Positions 49,666 to 61,298 of a DNA stretch of 64,000 nucleotides are shown one piece after another (positions within the stretch are counted from its first letter, which is position 1; every line of letters begins with the position of its first letter). The stretch is from Magnetospirillum sp. Its GTDB lineage: Bacteria; Pseudomonadota; Alphaproteobacteria; Rhodospirillales; Magnetospirillaceae. The DNA lies in the NCBI GenBank assembly GCA_024707145.1, contig JANQAI010000008.1, positions 620,001 through 684,000 on the forward strand. Reading direction: 5' to 3'. The translations under genes and the position numbers were made by a program. The notes below the pieces were generated by a model. That model had not been told where the DNA came from, ran no database searches, and was given only the letters and a program-made list of their open reading frames with translations.

Positions 49666-50349
49666 ATGTCTCCTGAGGAAATTCAGTCCCGCGTCCTCCA
49701 TCAGGACCAGGACGTCATCGTCCTCAACAAGCCGGCTGGCCTGCCCGTCCATGCCGGGCCCAATTCGCCCGACCATCTGGAACTGTACCTGGACGCCCTG
49801 AAGTTCGGCTGGAGCCAGCCGCCGCGCCTGGCCCACCGGCTGGACCGCGACACCTCGGGCTGCCTGGTGCTGGGACGCCACGACAAGGCCATCCGCCGGC
49901 TGGGCAAGATGTTCATGGCCAGCAGCGTGGACAAGGCCTACTGGACCATGGTGCTGGGCCGCCCGCCCGAGGAATCGGGGCGGATCGAACTACCCATCCT
50001 GAAGCTGACGGGAAAAGGCGGCTGGCGCATCGTCTGCGACCCCGCCGGCCAGCCGGCCATCACCGACTGGCAGGTGCTGGGCAGCTCCGGCGAACTCACC
50101 TGGATCGAATGCGTGCCGCGCACCGGGCGGACCCATCAGATCCGCGTACATATGAAGGCGCTGGGCTGCCCGGTGCGGGGCGACGCCTATTACGGCCCCG
50201 ATCCCCATCCCGACGCGCCGCTGCACCTGCATTCCCGCCGCATCGGTCTGAAGCCCATGGCGCCGTCCAAGCCGGCCATCCGCGTGGAGGCGCCACCGCC
50301 GCCCCACATGGAGGCGGCGCTACGGGCCTGCGGCTGGAGCGGTGGTTAG
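49666..50349 (+). CDS. RluA-family pseudouridine synthase
   Basis: A 227-residue enzyme that isomerises uridine in rRNA or tRNA. The catalytic Asp lies in HRLDRDTSGCLVLG (about residue 65), with VLNKPAGLPVH and PRTGRTHQIRVHMKALGCP, the C-terminal signature. There is no S4 domain, so it is of the RluA/TruC size class. The ATG at 49666 is chosen over an in-frame codon inside the repeat at 49618. Confidence 0.9.
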   Translation: MSPEEIQSRVLHQDQDVIVLNKPAGLPVHAGPNSPDHLELYLDALKFGWSQPPRLAHRLDRDTSGCLVLGRHDKAIRRLGKMFMASSVDKAYWTMVLGRPPEESGRIELPILKLTGKGGWRIVCDPAGQPAITDWQVLGSSGELTWIECVPRTGRTHQIRVHMKALGCPVRGDAYYGPDPHPDAPLHLHSRRIGLKPMAPSKPAIRVEAPPPPHMEAALRACGWSGG

Positions 50350-50358
50350 GGAAACGCC

Positions 50359-50508
50359 CTAGCTCTTGGCCGGCGGCGCCGGCTCTTCGGGCTGGGAAGA
50401 GGAGGCCGACTGGCCGCAGCCGCACTTGCCCACCTGCGGCTTCGGCCGGGTCAGGGCGGCGGCGGCGGCGGCAATGGCGGCGGGAGTCAGGCTGCGCCAC
50501 AGGAACAT
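50359..50508 (-). CDS. 49-residue Cys-containing peptide
   Basis: A short gene with an excellent GGAGG seven bases before its ATG (50506-50508). The product starts MFLWRSLTPAAIAAAAAAL, a hydrophobic N-terminus like a membrane anchor, then has KCGCGQSASSS and a Pro/Glu-rich end. The paired Cys may bind metal or be redox active. I do not recognise it. Confidence 0.5.
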   Translation of the reverse strand: MFLWRSLTPAAIAAAAAALTRPKPQVGKCGCGQSASSSQPEEPAPPAKS

Positions 50509-50622
50509 GAACGGGCCTCCTTGGTTGCCGACCAGAGTGGCATGGCGGAAGCCCACGGCGCAAGGGCAAATGCGAATGACTTGCATTGACTCGCAAGCGA
50601 ATGCCCTCAGCCAAAATGCAAG

Positions 50623-50660
50623 TTGACTAGGAAACCAATATAGTCTAGATTCCTAATCAA
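50623..50660 (+). promoter_or_regulatory. Operator/promoter of the MarR gene
   Basis: TTGACTAGGAA (50623-50633) and TTCCTAATCAA (50650-50660) are inverted with one mismatch, a 16-base spacer and a position just upstream of the MarR start. TTGACT (50623-50628) and TAGATT (50646-50651) with a 17-base spacer fit a sigma-70 promoter lying inside the dyad, consistent with autorepression. Confidence 0.6.
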
Positions 50661-50672
50661 CCTTTTGCAAGG

Positions 50673-51131
50673 ATGGCGATGTCCACCGTTTCAGACCTGA
50701 CCGCTCATACGGGTTACTGGCTGCGGATGGTTTCCAATGCCGTGTCGCAGGATTTCGCCCGAAAAGTCTCGGACGAGGGAGTCACGGTGGCGGAATGGAC
50801 CTTCATGCGCGCGCTTTACGATGCCAAGGCGATGGCCCCCTCGGCACTCGCCGAGAAAATGGGAATGACCAAGGGCGCAATCAGCAAGCTCGCTGACAGG
50901 CTTCTGGAGAAAGGGCTGCTCGCGCGCACCGACAATCCCGATGACAAGCGGGCACACAGCCTGTCACTGACGGATGCAGGGCGGACGAAGGTGCCGGTCC
51001 TGGCGGCTCTCGCCGACATGAACGACGCGGAATATTTCGATGTCCTTACAAGGGAAGAGCACGAGACGCTCGACCGCATTCTGAAGGCCCTGGTCGAAAG
51101 GCGCGGGTTAAGAACGCCCCCCGTGGACTGA
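50673..51131 (+). CDS. MarR-family transcriptional regulator
   Basis: A 152-residue winged-helix regulator. The helix-turn-helix is APSALAEKMGMTKGAISKLADRL (over two halves), followed by the wing with NPDDKRAHSLSLTDAG, the DxR-type signature of the family. ATGs at 50673 and 50679 are possible; the second has AAGG at better spacing. It is followed 33 bases later by the DUF1398 gene on the same strand. Confidence 0.9.
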   Translation: MAMSTVSDLTAHTGYWLRMVSNAVSQDFARKVSDEGVTVAEWTFMRALYDAKAMAPSALAEKMGMTKGAISKLADRLLEKGLLARTDNPDDKRAHSLSLTDAGRTKVPVLAALADMNDAEYFDVLTREEHETLDRILKALVERRGLRTPPVD

Positions 51132-51164
51132 CCCGCCGGAACAAACGACAAAAGGATCTGCGCC

Positions 51165-51566
51165 ATGGACGCGGAACGGATTTCCATTGCCCAAACCTGC
51201 CTGCACGCTGCCCACGACGGCAGCCTCAGCTTTCCCGAAATAATCGGCCGGCTGATAGCCGCCGGGTTTGAAGGCTACTCGGTCGATTATCGCCGCAACA
51301 CCCAGACCTGCTACTTGCCGGATGGCGACAGCGTGACGCTGGATATGCCGCCGTCACCCGGAACCGTCTTGGCCGCGTTCGATCCCGCCGGGATCGAGGC
51401 ACTGGTGCGCTGGGCACAGGCTAACGGCCCCGACTATGACTACCCGGTCTTCTGCGAGAAGGTGAAGGCCGCCGGTTGCGCAGGCTACTTGGTCTCGTTC
51501 CTTGGTCGCCGGGTGGTCTATTACGGCCGCACCGCCGAAACCCACATCGAGCACTTTCCCAAGTGA
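51165..51566 (+). CDS. DUF1398 family protein
   Basis: A 133-residue protein with the DUF1398 (YbcV-like) pattern: LSFPEIIGRLIAAGFEGYSV, LPDGDSVTLDMP and the C-terminal GYLVSFLGRRVVYYGR. Such proteins are found in phages and bacteria and have no settled biochemical role. It is probably cotranscribed with, and regulated by, the MarR protein upstream. Confidence 0.75.
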   Translation: MDAERISIAQTCLHAAHDGSLSFPEIIGRLIAAGFEGYSVDYRRNTQTCYLPDGDSVTLDMPPSPGTVLAAFDPAGIEALVRWAQANGPDYDYPVFCEKVKAAGCAGYLVSFLGRRVVYYGRTAETHIEHFPK

Positions 51567-51612
51567 TCTCATTCCCGACCAGGCTTTGGCTCCTGATGGC
51601 TGTCGGCAATGC

Positions 51613-52254
51613 CTAGAACACGCCCTCCAGCCCGGGCAGCGACTGCCGCAGGCCGTCCAGCACGAACTGGGCGGCCAGGGCCGCCAGGATGACGCCCAGC
51701 ACCCGGCTGACCACGTGGGCGCCGGTCATGCCCAGCAGCCGCAACAGCCGCCCCGCCCCCAGCAGCGCCGCCAGCATGATCACCAGCACCAGGGCGAGCA
51801 CCGCCAGCACCACCATCTGGTGGGCCGGATCGCCCTGGGCGCGCCCCATCATCAGCACTACCGAGGTCAGGGCCCCCGGCCCGGCGATGAGGGGAAAGGC
51901 CAGCGGGAAGACGGTGATGTCCTCGCGGCTGGCGGCCTCTTCCTCCTCCAGCGGCGTGGTGGAGCGCAGGCCGGACTGGCGGGCGAACACCATGTCGGTG
52001 GCCAGCAGGAACAGCAGGGCGCCGCCGGCCACACGGAAGGCCGGCAGGGTGATGCCCAGCATGGCCAGCAGCCACTCGCCACCCAGGGCGAAGGCCAGCA
52101 GCATCAGGCCGGCCAGTCCGGTGGCGCGCCAGGCCATGGCGCGGCGGTGGGGCTCGGCGACGGTGCGGGTCATGGCGGCGAAAACCACCGCCGTGCCCGG
52201 AGGGTCCAGGATGACGAGGAAGGCGACGAAGGCGGTCAGGGCGAAGTCCAGCAT
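51613..52254 (-). CDS. MarC-family integral membrane protein
   Basis: A 213-residue membrane protein with about six helices and the MarC signature LDPPGTAVVFAAMT near residue 16 and PLAFPLIAGPGAL near residue 115. Its function is unknown; the name comes from linkage to marA, not from a proven role in resistance. It is a single gene, 21 bases upstream on the same strand from the next gene's start side. Confidence 0.85.
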   Translation of the reverse strand: MLDFALTAFVAFLVILDPPGTAVVFAAMTRTVAEPHRRAMAWRATGLAGLMLLAFALGGEWLLAMLGITLPAFRVAGGALLFLLATDMVFARQSGLRSTTPLEEEEAASREDITVFPLAFPLIAGPGALTSVVLMMGRAQGDPAHQMVVLAVLALVLVIMLAALLGAGRLLRLLGMTGAHVVSRVLGVILAALAAQFVLDGLRQSLPGLEGVF

Positions 52255-52275
52255 GGCCGGATTATGCCCGCTCGC

Positions 52276-53365
52276 CTATTGCGCCGCCATGGCCCGCTGG
52301 CCGGGGCGCTGATTGGCGCGCGCCTCCAGCCCGGCCGCGCGGGCGCCGGCCGGCCGTGGCATGGTGGCCAGCACGCCTTCCACCGCCCGGCCCATGGAGC
52401 GCACGTCGGTGCGGGAATTGATGCCCTTGGCCTTGAGCTTGGCGGCGAAGGCGCCCACCGCCCCGGCGCTGCCCGGCTTGCCGAAGATCTGGCCGAAGCC
52501 GGCGCGGCCCAGGGTGCGGTAGCAGGTGCCCAGCAGCACCGCCGCCTGATAGAGCGACAGCCCCAGCGGGGCCAGCAGCTGCGAGCGGGTGGCGTCGCCC
52601 AGCTGGCAGAAAGCCGCGGTCAGGGCGCGCATGTCGCTCTCGTTCAGGTTGCCCAGGGTCTGGCGCACCTGCGGGTCGTTGAGGGTCTCCCACCAGAAAT
52701 CCTCTTCCCGCGAGCGATTTTCGACGATCATCACCTCGGACTCGGGCATCACCTCGGATTTGGGCGGGGCCTGCCGGGTGGCGTTGGCATTGGCCGGCCG
52801 GGCCGGGGTCTCGGGCGGCGCCACCTCGGCGCGGGCCGCCGACCTGGACGCCACCGCGTCCACCTCGGCGGGAGTCTTGAGGTCCAGCAGCATGGGCCCC
52901 AGTTCGCGCGCCTTGGCCGGCGACAGGCCGGCATAGTGGGGCACTAGCGGCACCTGCCATTCGTGGATCAGGTATTCGTTCATGGCCTGGTACAGGCGGC
53001 CGGCCTTGCTTTTTCGGATCGTTGGGATCGCCGCCCAGGGTGGCGCGGAAGTGTTTCTTGGCGTGGGTGCGCACCACCATGGCGATGATGTCGTGCACCG
53101 AGCGGCCGCAGCGCAGGCGGACGAAATCGTCGCTGACCGGACGCCCCTGGGCGTCCACCAGCAGGTGGGCGAAGGCGTCGCGCCGCTTGCGGAAGATGAG
53201 CATGAGGCCGTGCAGCAGGTCCGACGAGGACAGCACGGTCTCGTAGAACTCGGCGCCGTCCATGGTGCCGAAGGTGGGGACGAGCGAGCGAAACACGGCC
53301 GCCACCGGGCCCTTGAGGGCGTCGGTGATCTGTCGCACCGCCGTGTTGTGCTCCACCTCTTTCAC
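52276..53365 (-). pseudogene. Protein of unknown function, broken by an extra T in a T5 run
   Basis: The reading frame begins at a GTG (53363-53365, GAGGGG upstream) with VEHNTAVRQITDALKGPVAA, runs to LGGDPNDPK and then shifts. One base fewer in TGCTTTTTCGG (53010-53014) continues as KAGRLYQAMNEYLIHEWQ to the end, giving 362 residues. The N-terminal part (about 120 residues) and a C-terminal helical part are separated by an Ala/Pro linker. It is not recognised. An alternative is two separate genes, since an ATG lies at the start of the second part. Confidence 0.6.
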
Positions 53366-53561
53366 GTCCGCAACCCCTCGGCCCCGTTGCCGCGACCGCC
53401 ACTGCCCACCCCCATGGGCCCCTCAGTATCGCGCGATCCCGGGACCGCCGCAAACGACGAGATGTGACGACTTCCCCCTCGAAAGGGGGGCTCGCAGCCG
53501 CGCGCGCCCTGCCCCACTTGCCTAGGCATCCCTCCGCCCACGCCCACGGGAGACCCCATCC

Positions 53562-55667
53562 ATGCCCGTCCCGCCCCGCGCCCGCATCTGGCCCGGCGCT
53601 CCCCATCCGTTGGGCGCGACCTGGGACGGAGCCGGCGCCAATTTCGCCCTGTTCTCGGCCCATGCGGAAAAGGTCGAGCTATGCCTGTTCGACGCCGCCG
53701 GCGAACGCGAGGTCGAGCGCATCCCCCTGCCGGAATACACCGACGAGGTCTGGCACGGCTATGTGCCGGACCTGCTGCCGGGGCGCCTGTACGGCTACCG
53801 GGTCTACGGGCCGTACCAACCGCAGGCCGGGCACCGCTTCAACGGCAACAAGCTGCTGCTGGACCCCTATGCCAAGTCGCTGCGCGGCGCGCTGCGCTGG
53901 TCGGACGCCCATTTCGCCTATCGCGTCGGCAACCCGCGCGAGGACCTGTCCTTCGACCGCCGCGACAATGCGCGCTTCATGCCCAAATGCGAGGTGGTGG
54001 ACACCGCCTTCACCTGGGGTGACGAGCGGCGGCCCAACACCCACTGGTCGCAGACGGTGATCTACGAGATGCATGTGCGCGGCGTGACCATGCTGCACGC
54101 CGAGATGCCCGAGCCCCGACGCGGCACCTTCGCCGGACTGGCGTGGCCGGCGGTGGCTGAACACTTGCGGACGCTGGGCGTGACCGCGGTCGAATTGCTG
54201 CCGGTGCACGCCTTCATCGACGACCGCCCGCTGGTGGAGCGGGGCTTGCGCAATTACTGGGGCTACAACTCCATCGGCTTCTTCGCCCTGGAGCCCCGCT
54301 ACCTGGCCACCGGCCGGCTGGCGGAGTTCAAGTCCCTGGTTCGGCGGTTCCACGATTCCGGCATCGAGATCATCCTGGACGTGGTCTACAACCACACCGC
54401 CGAAGGCAACCACCTGGGCCCCACCTTCAGCTTCAGGGGCATCGACAACGCCAGCTACTACAAGCTGGTGCCCGAGGACCCGCGCTATTACTGGGATTCC
54501 ACCGGCTGCGGCAACACCCTGGACCTCAGCCACCCCCGCGTCCTGCAGTTGGTGCTGGATTCCCTGCGCTACTGGGTCACGGAAATGCACGTGGACGGCT
54601 TCCGCTTCGACCTCACCGCCAGCCTGGCGCGCGAAGGCCTCCATTACGACCCCGGCGCCGCCTTCTTCGACGCCATCCGCCAGGACCCGGTGCTGTCGAG
54701 CGTCAAACTGATCGCCGAGCCCTGGGACCTGGGCCATGGCGGCTACCAGGTGGGGGGCTTCCCGCCCGGCTGGTCGGAATGGAACGGCCGCTACCGCGAC
54801 GCGGTCCGCCGCTACTGGAAGGGCGACGGCTGCCAGCTGCCGGAACTGGCCTCGCGCCTGACCGGTTCGGCCGACCTGTTCGGCCATCGCGGCCGGCGCC
54901 CCTATTCCAGCATCAACTTCATCACCGCCCATGACGGCTTCACCCTGGCCGACCTGGTCTCATACAGCGACAAGCACAACGAGGCCAACGGCGAGGACAA
55001 CCGCGACGGCACCAATGACAACAATTCCTGGAATTGCGGCGCCGAGGGGGAAACAAAGGATTCCGACATCCTGGACCTGCGGCGCCGCCAGCAGCGCAAC
55101 ATGCTGGCCACGCTGATCCTCAGCCAGGGCGTGCCCATGCTGCTGGCGGGCGACGAGATGGGCAACTCGCAGGGCGGCAACAACAACGCCTATTGCCAGG
55201 ACAATCCCATCGCCTGGCTGGATTGGGAGCAGGCGGACGAGGACCTGATCGCCTTTACCCGCCGGCTGATCTCCATCCGCCGCCACCACCCGGTGTTCCA
55301 CCGCCGCCGTTTTTTCCGCGGCCATTTCGAGCAGGGCGCCGACGTGGTCTGGCTGAAGCCCGACGGCAGCGAAATGACGGAAGCGGACTGGGCCTTCGCC
55401 GAGGCGCGCACGCTGGGCATGCTGTTCACCGGCGACACCGGCGACTTCTACTACACCACCGAGGGCGGCCTGCCCCAGCGCGACATGCCCTTCCTGCTGC
55501 TGCTGAACTCGTTCTGGCAGCCCGTGCCGTTCGCCCTGCCGGGCACCGACCGCCGCTGGGAGGTATGGATCGACACCTACGAGCCCATGCGCCAGAGCGC
55601 GGTGCACGAATCCGGCCAGGACTATCCCCTGGACGCCCGCTCGCTGGCGCTGCTGGTCAGGGTTTAG
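53562..55667 (+). CDS. glgX: Glycogen debranching enzyme GlgX
   Basis: Cleaves alpha-1,6 branches of phosphorylase-limit glycogen. The 701-residue protein has a CBM48-type N-terminus (PHPLGATWDGAGANFALFSA), then GH13 motifs: DVVYNHTAEGN, GFRFDLTASLA with the nucleophile Asp, IAEPWDLG with the acid Glu, and FITAHDGFTLADLV. The ATG at 53562 follows GGGAGA. No other glycogen gene is in the window. Confidence 0.93.
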   Translation: MPVPPRARIWPGAPHPLGATWDGAGANFALFSAHAEKVELCLFDAAGEREVERIPLPEYTDEVWHGYVPDLLPGRLYGYRVYGPYQPQAGHRFNGNKLLLDPYAKSLRGALRWSDAHFAYRVGNPREDLSFDRRDNARFMPKCEVVDTAFTWGDERRPNTHWSQTVIYEMHVRGVTMLHAEMPEPRRGTFAGLAWPAVAEHLRTLGVTAVELLPVHAFIDDRPLVERGLRNYWGYNSIGFFALEPRYLATGRLAEFKSLVRRFHDSGIEIILDVVYNHTAEGNHLGPTFSFRGIDNASYYKLVPEDPRYYWDSTGCGNTLDLSHPRVLQLVLDSLRYWVTEMHVDGFRFDLTASLAREGLHYDPGAAFFDAIRQDPVLSSVKLIAEPWDLGHGGYQVGGFPPGWSEWNGRYRDAVRRYWKGDGCQLPELASRLTGSADLFGHRGRRPYSSINFITAHDGFTLADLVSYSDKHNEANGEDNRDGTNDNNSWNCGAEGETKDSDILDLRRRQQRNMLATLILSQGVPMLLAGDEMGNSQGGNNNAYCQDNPIAWLDWEQADEDLIAFTRRLISIRRHHPVFHRRRFFRGHFEQGADVVWLKPDGSEMTEADWAFAEARTLGMLFTGDTGDFYYTTEGGLPQRDMPFLLLLNSFWQPVPFALPGTDRRWEVWIDTYEPMRQSAVHESGQDYPLDARSLALLVRV

Positions 55668-56322
55668 GCTGCCTGCCGGGAGCATCGGGCGCGAACCACC
55701 AATTGGCCCAGGAGCGCAAGACGCCCACGCCCATCAGCCACCAGGCGAAGAAGATGGGCTGGTAGATCACGCCGCCGCCGTCGGAAAGGTTGCGGGTCGA
55801 TGCCCCGAAACCGAAGCCGCTGACCAATATGACGGTGGACAGCGCGAAGATGGCCGCCCCCAGGAACAGCAGCACCATGGGGTCGAAATAGCGGCCGTCC
55901 CGCCCCCAGCGCTTTTCCTCGGGCACTTGGCGCCACCACAGCACGATGGCCGCCGCCGTCGGCAGGGCGCACAGCCAGGCGGCGGCGATCCCCAGGCGAA
56001 CGGCGGGAAAACGGTGCGCCAGCCCCTGCTGGGTCAGCCGCGCCAGGGCCTTGCCGTCGGCCGCCGTCAGCGACAGCACCCGCCGGGCGGCGGGAGCGAC
56101 GGCATCGAACGCCGCCACGGCGAAGCCGGGACGCAGATAGCCGATCACCCACAGGACCGACGGCAGCAGACAGGCCGCCGCCAGGATCGCCGCCAGGGCA
56201 CGGCGGTCCAGCCCCCGCCATCGCCTCCAATGGGACCACAGGCCGAGAGCCGCGAACAGCCCGGCGCCGGCCATGCCCAGCCACACATAGCCGAGGAAGG
56301 CGGCGATGGCGATAGCGACCAC
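55657..56322 (-). CDS. Membrane protein of unknown function
   Basis: A 221-residue protein with about five hydrophobic segments (about 2-25, 41-60, 108-127, 149-170, 190-208). No family is recognised. Its stop lies 11 bases inside the converging glgX end. The start ATG is ten bases after the chemoreceptor stop, so the two may be cotranscribed. Confidence 0.65.
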   Translation of the reverse strand: MVAIAIAAFLGYVWLGMAGAGLFAALGLWSHWRRWRGLDRRALAAILAAACLLPSVLWVIGYLRPGFAVAAFDAVAPAARRVLSLTAADGKALARLTQQGLAHRFPAVRLGIAAAWLCALPTAAAIVLWWRQVPEEKRWGRDGRYFDPMVLLFLGAAIFALSTVILVSGFGFGASTRNLSDGGGVIYQPIFFAWWLMGVGVLRSWANWWFAPDAPGRQPKP

Positions 56323-56332
56323 GGGATCATCC

Positions 56333-58019
56333 TCAGCCGGCGCGGATGTCGGCCAGGAAGTGGTTCACTTCCGCCTCCAGGGTCGAGGCGTTGCCCGACA
56401 GGGCCTTGGATTCCGTCTGCACGGCGCTCGAGGAGTCGCGGGTGCGGCCGACCAGCGCCGCCATGTCGGCGACGGCCGTGGTGACCTCGCGGGTACCGTT
56501 GGCGGCCTCCACCAGATTGCGGGCGATGTCGCTGGTGGCGGCCGATTGCTGGCGCACCGCCGAGGCGATGTCGTTGGCGATGCCGTTCATGCGGCCGATG
56601 ACCTGGCTGATGGCGGCGATGGCGACGGCCACGTCGCGGCTGCTGGCCTGGACCGAGGCGATCTGGCCGGTAATCTCCTCGGTGGCCTTGGCGGTCTGGT
56701 TGGCGAGGCTTTTGACCTCGTTGGCGACCACGGCGAAGCCCTTGCCGGCCTCGCCCGCCCGTGCCGCCTCGATGGTGGCGTTCAAGGCCAGCAGGTTGGT
56801 CTGGCTGGCGATGTCGGTGATCAGGCCGACCACCGCGTCGATGCGGCCAGCCGCCTCGTCCAACTGGCTGGCGATGGCCTGGACCCGTTCCGCCTCGCCC
56901 ACCGCCTGGCGCGAGATGGACGAGGATTCGTCCACTTGGCGGCCGATCTCCGCCACCGAAGCCGACAGCTCCTCGGTGGCCGAGGCCACGGTCTGCACGT
57001 TCTCGGCGGTCTGCTGGGCGGCACCGGCCAGACCGGCGGCGCACTGGCCGGACTGGTCGGAAACGGCGGTCATGGCGTCGGATGTCTGCGTCAGCCGCGC
57101 CGCCGTCTCGGCCACCCGTGCCACCACCTGGCTGACGCCCAGTTCGAAGGCGCGCGCCATCTCTTCCCGATGCTGGCGCAATTCGGCGGCGTTGCGCGCC
57201 TCGGCCTCGGCCTGGGCCGCCTGCATCTGGTCGGCGCGCAGCAGCGCCTGGCGGAAGACGTCCAGGGTGCGCGCCATCTCGCCGATCTCGTCGCGGGCGT
57301 CGCGGTGTGGCGCCTCGACCGTGTGGTCGCCCTCGGCCATGCGGCCCATGACCCGGGTCAGGGCGGTGATGGGAACCACCACGCCGCGGCCGATCCACCA
57401 CGACATCAGCGACAGCGCCGCCGCCGCCAGCGCGAAGGTGATCAGGGTGAAGCGCAGGGTCCCGGCCTGCTGCGCGGCATTGTCGGCGAGGGCGTCGTTC
57501 AACTCCGCCTTCAGCCGGGTGCGCAGGAAGGCCGCCGACTTGCCCAGGCTCCTCGCTGGCGCCGTCGATGGCGTCGTCCAGGCCGGCGAACACCTCGTCG
57601 TCGGCGCCGCCTTCCACCGCGCGGCGCAGGTCGCCGGCCACCAGCCCGGTCAGCCGCGCCACCCCGGCGCGGATGGAGTCCAGTTCCTGGCGCTCGTCGG
57701 CGCTGTCGGCCAGCCCATCGAGCTTGCCCACCGCCTCGCCCAGGGCGCGGGTGAGCCCGGCCATCTCCTCCAGCCGCTGGGGAGAAATCCGCCGCTCGCC
57801 GCGATCGACGATGATGTCCATGGCCAGCAGCGACATGGACAGGCGGTCGCGGTCGAATTCGGCCAGCAGGTCGGCATCCTCGAAGCGGGCATGGGCCGCC
57901 TGCACCGATGCCTTGACCCCGGCATTGGAATACAGCCCCGCCCCCGCCAGCAGCGACAGGGTGACCAGGGCGAAGGCCCACAACAGGATATGGCGCATCT
58001 TGATGGTGGTGGTCATCAT
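56333..58019 (-). pseudogene. Methyl-accepting chemotaxis protein 3, interrupted by a 1-base insertion
   Basis: The N-terminal part (MRHILLWAFALVTLSLLAGAG, a membrane helix, then a helical sensor) ends in DAIDGASE, and the frame then shifts near 57551, where GAGGAGCC should be GAGAGCC. The second part has a membrane helix ([20 protein letters not shown]), HAMP and a signalling domain with the tip [20 protein letters not shown]. Corrected length is about 561 residues. There is no C-terminal W-x-x-F tether (it ends LADIRAG). The ATG at 58017-58019 (or 58014-58016) is the start. Confidence 0.85.
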
Positions 58020-58271
58020 CGTCGGACAATCCCCCCTGGGCGGCAGGCATCGCGCCGCCTCATCATATGCGAACCACCAGCCCGGGAACTATGGGCGCGA
58101 AGGGCCGTGCGCATCAAGCCACCGCACGGCGTTACCAGAGGGAGAGAGAACCGCTCCCGCCACCGCGCAAGGTAGCAGGACGGAACCCGCCCTGTCGATG
58201 GCGCCTGGAAAAACACACAGCCGCCGCAGGGTTGACTTTTGCGGGGGCCAAGCCCCACTCTCCTGCATTCA

Positions 58272-58372
58272 CCGAAGGGGAGCCCCGGGCGCGGGGCTGA
58301 GAGGCCGGAGCTGTTCCCCCGGCGACCCTTGGAACCTGATCCGGGTCATGCCGGCGAAGGGATCGGAAACCG
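58272..58372 (+). promoter_or_regulatory. TPP (THI-element) riboswitch upstream of thiC
   Basis: The conserved blocks GGGGAGCC, GGGCTGAGAGG, GACCCTTGGAACCTGAT and CCGGGTCATGCCGGCGAAGGGA are all present in order, split over adjacent positions. The aptamer lies 50 bases before the thiC ATG, consistent with thiamine pyrophosphate repression of translation or elongation. Confidence 0.96.
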
Positions 58373-58407
58373 CTTTTCCGCACCCGCCGGCCTGTCACCC
58401 GCCATAA

Positions 58408-60264
<1,857 letters not shown>

Positions 60265-60403
60265 ACGGTATTCCCCTCTCCCGTTCCACGGGAGAGGGTG
60301 GCCGAAGGCCGGGTGAGGGAGCCGGAAACGAGGTTCTTCTCGGCTCCCTCACCCTCCCATCTGCGATGGGCCCCTCCCTCTCCCGCCGGGCGAGAGAGGG
60401 GTT
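60265..60403. repeat. Intergenic repeat block after thiC
   Basis: CCCTCTCCC / GGGAGAGGG arms occur twice, with a central pair GGGTGAGGGAGCC / GGCTCCCTCACCC. A shorter relative lies at 60951-60976. This is a REP-like intergenic unit that can also act as a terminator. Confidence 0.7.
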
Positions 60404-60889
60404 TTAGTGCATCACCTGCAACGGTCCGTGGGGCGGCGGCGCGTCCGCCGCCATGGCGGCACGGATGGCGGCTTTCATGCCGTCGGACAGGGCGGCGGCC
60501 TCGTCCAGGCCGTCGATGACGAGGAAGGTGGTGCCGTCCCCGTCCTTCAGCAGGCGGGGCCGCATGCCGGCGGCGCGCAGCATATCCAGCACGGCGCCGC
60601 GGTCGGACAGGGCGGCGATCACCGCCTCGGTCAGCGGATGGCCGGGCTGGCGCGGCAGCAGGTCGAAATAGAGCCGGCCGATGGTGGCCGCGTCGGCGAC
60701 GGCGACGTGGCGCAGGATGGCCTCGGCGCGGGCCACCACCGCCACCATCCTGCGGGCGGAGCGGACGCGGCCGGCCGCGGCGGCCAGCGCGGCGCACAGG
60801 CCATCCAGGCGTTCGCGCCAGTCCTCCTGCCGCAACACGATGGAAGCCAGTTTGCGGGCCAGGCCTTCGACACTTTCCGCTGAACTCAT
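60404..60889 (-). CDS. Hypothetical protein
   Basis: A 161-residue helical protein, unrecognised. GGAGG six bases before the ATG at 60887-60889 sets the start (MSSAESVEGLARKLASIVLR). Later stretches include RRMVAVVARAEAILRHVAVA and GDGTTFLVIDGLDEAAALSDG. Same strand as the 83-residue gene upstream. Confidence 0.55.
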   Translation of the reverse strand: MSSAESVEGLARKLASIVLRQEDWRERLDGLCAALAAAAGRVRSARRMVAVVARAEAILRHVAVADAATIGRLYFDLLPRQPGHPLTEAVIAALSDRGAVLDMLRAAGMRPRLLKDGDGTTFLVIDGLDEAAALSDGMKAAIRAAMAADAPPPHGPLQVMH

Positions 60890-60977
60890 GCCGGTCCTCC
60901 GTTCATCACGGCTGATACGGCGCGGCGAAGGCGTCCAGGCGGGCAAAAGTCCCCTCTCCCGCTTGCGGGAGAGGGGA

Positions 60978-61229
60978 CTAGGACCGTTCGATGCCGATGC
61001 GCTCGGCGTAGCGGTCTATGGCGTCGGGAACATCCTCGCGCCAACGGTGCAGCGCGGCGCTGCCGTCGCCCTGCCAGAACCGGCGCAGCGACGCCCAGGC
61101 CAGGGCGCTGGCCAGCACGTACAGGTCGTCATGATCGACGCTGCCGAGCTTCCTGGTGCGCAGCCCCGCCTCCTCGGCGATGGCCGCGCCGAGGGTCAGA
61201 ATGGAGTCCATATGCTTACGTTCAGGCAT
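60978..61229 (-). CDS. Hypothetical small protein (83 residues)
   Basis: Begins MPERKHMDSILTLGAAIAEE; the body is helical with LASALAWASLRRFWQGDGSA. A GGGAGAGG site eight bases before the ATG at 61227-61229 supports this start; an in-frame ATG at 61247 is possible. It diverges from the XRE regulator 135 bases away and may share its operator region. It is not recognised. Confidence 0.5.
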   Translation of the reverse strand: MPERKHMDSILTLGAAIAEEAGLRTRKLGSVDHDDLYVLASALAWASLRRFWQGDGSAALHRWREDVPDAIDRYAERIGIERS

Positions 61230-61298
61230 CGGTCGAACCTCTCCCATGATGCCATGCGGACGGTTGCGTCCGACGCGGCAGTCGCCATTATTAAGTAA

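Noticed and set aside
51613..52254. MarC as a multidrug-resistance gene linked to the nearby MarR
   Set aside because: The genes converge, MarC has no proven resistance role, and MarR proteins have many targets.
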